A stretch of DNA of 6,795 nucleotides from Spirochaetaceae bacterium (GTDB lineage: Bacteria > Spirochaetota > Spirochaetia > Treponematales > Breznakiellaceae): contig JAIRTD010000246.1 of assembly GCA_031255115.1 (NCBI GenBank), forward strand, positions 1 through 6,795, in the 5' to 3' direction. Positions 4,329 through 6,795 of this stretch are shown one piece after another. Within the stretch, counting starts at the first letter, position 1; the number at the start of each line of letters is the position of its first letter. Made by a program: the position numbers and the translations under genes. The notes under the pieces were generated by a model. It made no database searches. It worked only from the letters and a program-made list of their open reading frames with translations, and was not told the DNA's origin.

Positions 4329-5956
4329 ACAGCAGAGCCTCCGGCCCGAAACTTTTCATCCTTGCGGGACTCCTGGCTGCGCTGCTTTCAGGCTGCGAAA
4401 AAAAAGACCCCCGCATACTGTCCCTGGAACCCCGTATCGGCATGATGGGGGAACCGCTCACCATACACGGAAAAAATTTCGGCCATGAGCAAAACGAATC
4501 GTCTGTGTCCATAGGCGGCGTTCCTCCAACCGCGTCTTCGTATATTGAATGGAGCGACAATCGCATTGTGCTCAGGGTTCCCGAGTTCGGCGAGGCGGGG
4601 CTTGTGTATGTGTACGCCGGGGGCAAAAAAAGCAACGCGGCCCTTTTTTCCAACCGGGCGAATATGCCTCTGCCGGTACGCAGCGCCCAGACAGGAAGCT
4701 CCCCCCGGATACGTTCCATAGAGCCGGCGTCAGGGGCCGTGGGGACCCTGGTTACGATTACCGGGCAGAATTTCGGATCTTCCCGGGAAGGAAGCCTGGT
4801 AAGTTTTAGCTGGGATGCCGAGCTTGCCCCGGCCGCCCAGGCGGACGCTTCGCGGCCGGTATGGATAGCCGTCCCGGAAAACGAATTCGGCTATGAGTCG
4901 TGGAGCGACCAGGAAATAAAGGTGCGGGTTCCTGACGGCGCGATAAGCGGCCTTGTGGAAGTGAGAACTGTCCGGGGAAACAGCCCGGGGGCGTACTTCG
5001 ATGTCAACGGCAGGCCGGGGGCCAAGACTTTTAAGGACAAACGAAGCTACGCCATTTCGTATTCGGTGGATATACGGGTCAGGGACGCGGCTAATCCCAA
5101 CAGCCTCTACATTTGGATGCCCACGCCGGTTGTGTCGGCCTCCCAGCGGCAAGTCCAGCTCCTCTCCCGAAGCGCCGAACCTTTTATAGAGCATTATCAG
5201 GGTTCAACCTTGTACCGGCTCAATAATTTGCGCGGCGGCGAAAACCAGAGGATAACCCTCTCCTATCTTGTTGACGTATACGGGGTAGAAACCGAACTGC
5301 GCCCCCAGCTTATACGCCAGACGCCAAAATCAGTACTCCAGGCGGCCTATACCATACCGACCCTGCTGCTGCCGGTCAATGACCAGCGTATCAAGGATCT
5401 GTGCGCCAAAATCATAGGCCGCGAACAGAACCCCTACCTCAGGGCGGAACGCATATACCAGTGGATCGTCACCGAAGGCGGCATACAGGACAGCCCCCTC
5501 TCAGGCGGCGTCATTGAGGCCGTGGAAAGCGGAAAAGCCGATTCCTATATGGCGTCGCTCCTCTTTTGTTCGCTGGCGCGGGCGGCGGGCATAGCGGCGC
5601 TTCCGGTATCCGGCGTATTGGTAGAAAGGTCCCGGGGGCTCAAACGCCATTACTGGGCTGAATTCTGGATAGATGGTTTCGGCTGGATTCCCTGCGACCC
5701 GGCCCTTGGTTCGGGGGCCCTTGACGCGGCCGGCATCGCAAGACCTGACCGGGCGGCGTACTACTTCGGCAATCTTGACAGCCAGCGCATCAGCTTTTCC
5801 CGGGGCGAAGCCCTGCTCTCCCAGATGGACAGCAGGGGACGCATCGCGGTCCGGGAACGGGATTACGCCCTCCAGACCGTCTGGGAAGAAGCGGCCGGAG
5901 GCCTTGAGTCCTATTCATCCCTGTGGAGTGATATTATAATAACCGGCGCATACTAA
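4325..5956 (+). CDS. TIG-domain lipoprotein with transglutaminase-like domain (Cys-to-Ser variant)
   Basis: This 543-residue protein starts with a lipoprotein signal peptide; lipobox LSGC puts the lipidated Cys at 24, and EKKD follows. Two IPT/TIG immunoglobulin-like domains come next: about 29-111 (PRILSLEPRIGMMGEPLTIHG, GKNFG) and about 127-227 (PRIRSIEPASGAVGTLVTITG, GQNFG), the second carrying an insertion. A beta-rich region (about 235-340) leads to a transglutaminase-like core (about 370-480). That core has the family pattern LLFCSLARAAGI (412-423), the catalytic His in HYWAEFW (H442) and the catalytic Asp in GWIPCDP (D458), 16 residues apart as usual. The position expected to hold the nucleophilic Cys, 12 residues before the Arg of LARAAGI, is Ser407 in GKADSYMAS. 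The protein could therefore be an inactive binding module, a peptidase or acyl-transfer enzyme using Ser, or part of a Ser-type subfamily. It is likely anchored in the outer or inner membrane with the core in the periplasm or outside. The start ATG overlaps the preceding stop, and the gene belongs to the sigma/anti-sigma operon. Confidence 0.9.
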   Translation: MNSRASGPKLFILAGLLAALLSGCEKKDPRILSLEPRIGMMGEPLTIHGKNFGHEQNESSVSIGGVPPTASSYIEWSDNRIVLRVPEFGEAGLVYVYAGGKKSNAALFSNRANMPLPVRSAQTGSSPRIRSIEPASGAVGTLVTITGQNFGSSREGSLVSFSWDAELAPAAQADASRPVWIAVPENEFGYESWSDQEIKVRVPDGAISGLVEVRTVRGNSPGAYFDVNGRPGAKTFKDKRSYAISYSVDIRVRDAANPNSLYIWMPTPVVSASQRQVQLLSRSAEPFIEHYQGSTLYRLNNLRGGENQRITLSYLVDVYGVETELRPQLIRQTPKSVLQAAYTIPTLLLPVNDQRIKDLCAKIIGREQNPYLRAERIYQWIVTEGGIQDSPLSGGVIEAVESGKADSYMASLLFCSLARAAGIAALPVSGVLVERSRGLKRHYWAEFWIDGFGWIPCDPALGSGALDAAGIARPDRAAYYFGNLDSQRISFSRGEALLSQMDSRGRIAVRERDYALQTVWEEAAGGLESYSSLWSDIIITGAY

Positions 5957-5966
5957 CGGAGGAAAC

Positions 5967-6650
5967 ATGGTAACAGTAATTTCTCTTGGCGGTTCCATAG
6001 TAGCTCCTGAAGGGGTAGACGAAGCCTTTCTCAGGGATTTTCTTGCCCTCGTGGAAACCCTGCTTAAAGAGGACGAGAAGCGGCGTTTTATCTTTGTGGT
6101 AGGCGGCGGAGGCCCGGCAAGAGCCTGGCAAAAAGCGTACCGCGCGCTCTCAGGCGGCGGAAAGGACGAAGAGGCCGACTGGATAGGCGTCATGGCCACG
6201 CGGCTTAACGCCCAGCTCATCAAGGCGCTCATGGGAGAACACTGCACCCAGGACGTGGTTACAGACCCCACCCAGGTAGGCCCCTTTGTAGGACGGGTAC
6301 TGGTAGCCGCCGGCTGGAAACCGGGCTTTTCCTCGGATTACGACGCCGTACTCCTTGCCGAGCGCTTTCAGGCCGACAGGGTTATCAACCTTTCCAATAT
6401 TGAACAGGTCTACACCGACGACCCCAGAAAGAACCCCGAAGCCAAACCCATCGACCGCATAAGCTGGGCCGATTTTATCCACATCACCGGCGACGAATGG
6501 GTTCCGGGAAAAAACGTGCCCTTTGATCCCGTGGCCTCAAAACACGCCGCGAAAACCGGCATCACGGTAATCTGCGCCGCCGGCCGCAATCTCGAAAACC
6601 TAAAGCAACTGCTGTCAGGCGGACCATTTACCGGAACAACCATAGGCTGA
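5967..6650 (+). CDS. pyrH: UMP kinase, archaeal-type (amino acid kinase family)
   Basis: This 227-residue cytoplasmic enzyme would phosphorylate UMP to UDP with ATP, supplying pyrimidine nucleotides. It has the amino acid kinase fold: VISLGGSI at 4-11, the glycine loop VVGGGGPAR (44-52), NLSNIEQVYTDDP (141-153) in the nucleotide-binding part, and a C-terminal GTTIG. The segment DWIGVMATRLNAQLIKAL matches the V-TRLNA-L pattern of archaeal UMP kinases; the bacterial PyrH hallmarks LKLSGEAL and GGGNIFRG are absent. It is also shorter than the usual 240 or so residues of bacterial PyrH. Where archaeal enzymes have PG-x-TTDA, this protein has PGFSSDYDA (119-127), a small variation near the substrate site. 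The start is firm: GGAGG (5958-5962) lies 4 nt before ATG. The gene begins 10 bp after the lipoprotein stop, so it may be on the same transcript, though its function seems unrelated. Another amino acid kinase with related specificity cannot be excluded. Confidence 0.88.
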   Translation: MVTVISLGGSIVAPEGVDEAFLRDFLALVETLLKEDEKRRFIFVVGGGGPARAWQKAYRALSGGGKDEEADWIGVMATRLNAQLIKALMGEHCTQDVVTDPTQVGPFVGRVLVAAGWKPGFSSDYDAVLLAERFQADRVINLSNIEQVYTDDPRKNPEAKPIDRISWADFIHITGDEWVPGKNVPFDPVASKHAAKTGITVICAAGRNLENLKQLLSGGPFTGTTIG

Positions 6651-6719
6651 GGCGGTTTTGCCGTATTGAGGCATCTCCCTGAAAACAGCCTCCTTCAAAA
6701 TGAGGTCTTATCCCAAGAC

Positions 6720-6749
6720 TTGCCCAGAACAGGCTTCTACCGTTACAAT
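6720..6749 (+). promoter_or_regulatory. Candidate promoter for the right-edge gene
   Basis: TTGCCC (6720-6725, four of six) and TACAAT (6744-6749, five of six) are 18 bp apart. Transcription would begin near 6756, very close to the ribosome-binding site AAGGAG at 6762-6767. The 123-bp gap after pyrH shows no convincing intrinsic terminator, only small competing GAGG/CCTC pairings at 6668-6705. Confidence 0.4.
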
Positions 6750-6773
6750 ACCTTTACTTTTAAGGAGCGAAGA

Positions 6774-6795
6774 ATGGAAATTTCCGCATTACAAA
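6774..6795 (+). CDS. N-terminal fragment of a further gene (cut by right edge)
   Basis: ATG 6774 is preceded by AAGGAG (6762-6767) at 6-nt spacing and by a promoter-like sequence, so this is a credible gene start. Only seven complete codons, MEISALQ, lie in the window, too few to identify a family or function. Confidence 0.6.

Noticed and set aside
4204..5194. Minus-strand open frames opposite the exported protein and the lipoprotein gene.
   Set aside because: They overlap well-supported genes with signal peptides and domain motifs, have low-complexity Arg/Pro-rich translations, and lack ribosome-binding sites.
6651..6719. A terminator after pyrH.
   Set aside because: GAGGC (6668-6672) with GCCTC (6688-6692) is only 5 bp with a 15-nt loop, competes with other short pairings, and has no T-tract after it.

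Overview
The window reads as chromosomal DNA of a spirochaete, most likely a Treponema of moderate to high GC content (the termite-gut lineage is a reasonable guess). This is inferred from recognisable protein types: a cysteinyl-tRNA synthetase with a [14 protein letters not shown] zinc/active-site segment, an archaeal-type UMP kinase, and an ECF sigma/anti-sigma pair leading into a TIG-domain plus transglutaminase-like lipoprotein. No rRNA, tRNA, CRISPR array or transposase gene was seen.

Layout. Positions 1-262 hold the 5' end of an unidentified leftward gene running off the left edge, and a compact divergent promoter region. Overlapping back-to-back -35 elements there lie inside a 6-3-6 palindrome, a natural operator candidate for the TetR-family regulator that follows (263-871, GTG start). 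Positions 872-1083 are non-coding and hold three inverted repeats in a row. Two of them share the arm TTGTCAG/CTGACAA, so the four arms could pair in more than one way. A candidate cysS promoter lies within this cluster. cysS (1084-2529) is complete and has all expected catalytic and zinc-binding residues.

From 2613 to 5956 there is a tightly packed four-gene unit: an ECF-like sigma factor (TTG start), a membrane-anchored zinc-finger anti-sigma factor (11-bp overlap), a signal-peptide-bearing beta-rich protein of unknown function (ATGA overlap), and a lipoprotein with two TIG domains and a transglutaminase-like core (ATGA overlap). The layout suggests a cell-envelope sensing or maintenance module: the anti-sigma factor holds the sigma factor at the membrane, and the two exported proteins are its sensors, targets or effectors. 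The transglutaminase-like core keeps the His and Asp of the triad but has Ser where the Cys nucleophile is expected. This is the most distinctive feature of the window.

An archaeal-type UMP kinase gene (5967-6650) follows after 10 bp with its own strong ribosome-binding site. A promoter-like sequence and ribosome-binding site then lead into the first seven codons of a further gene cut by the right edge. The left part (about 1-1020) is visibly more AT-rich than the rest, so the left-edge gene and the TetR gene may have a different history from the cysS-to-pyrH block.
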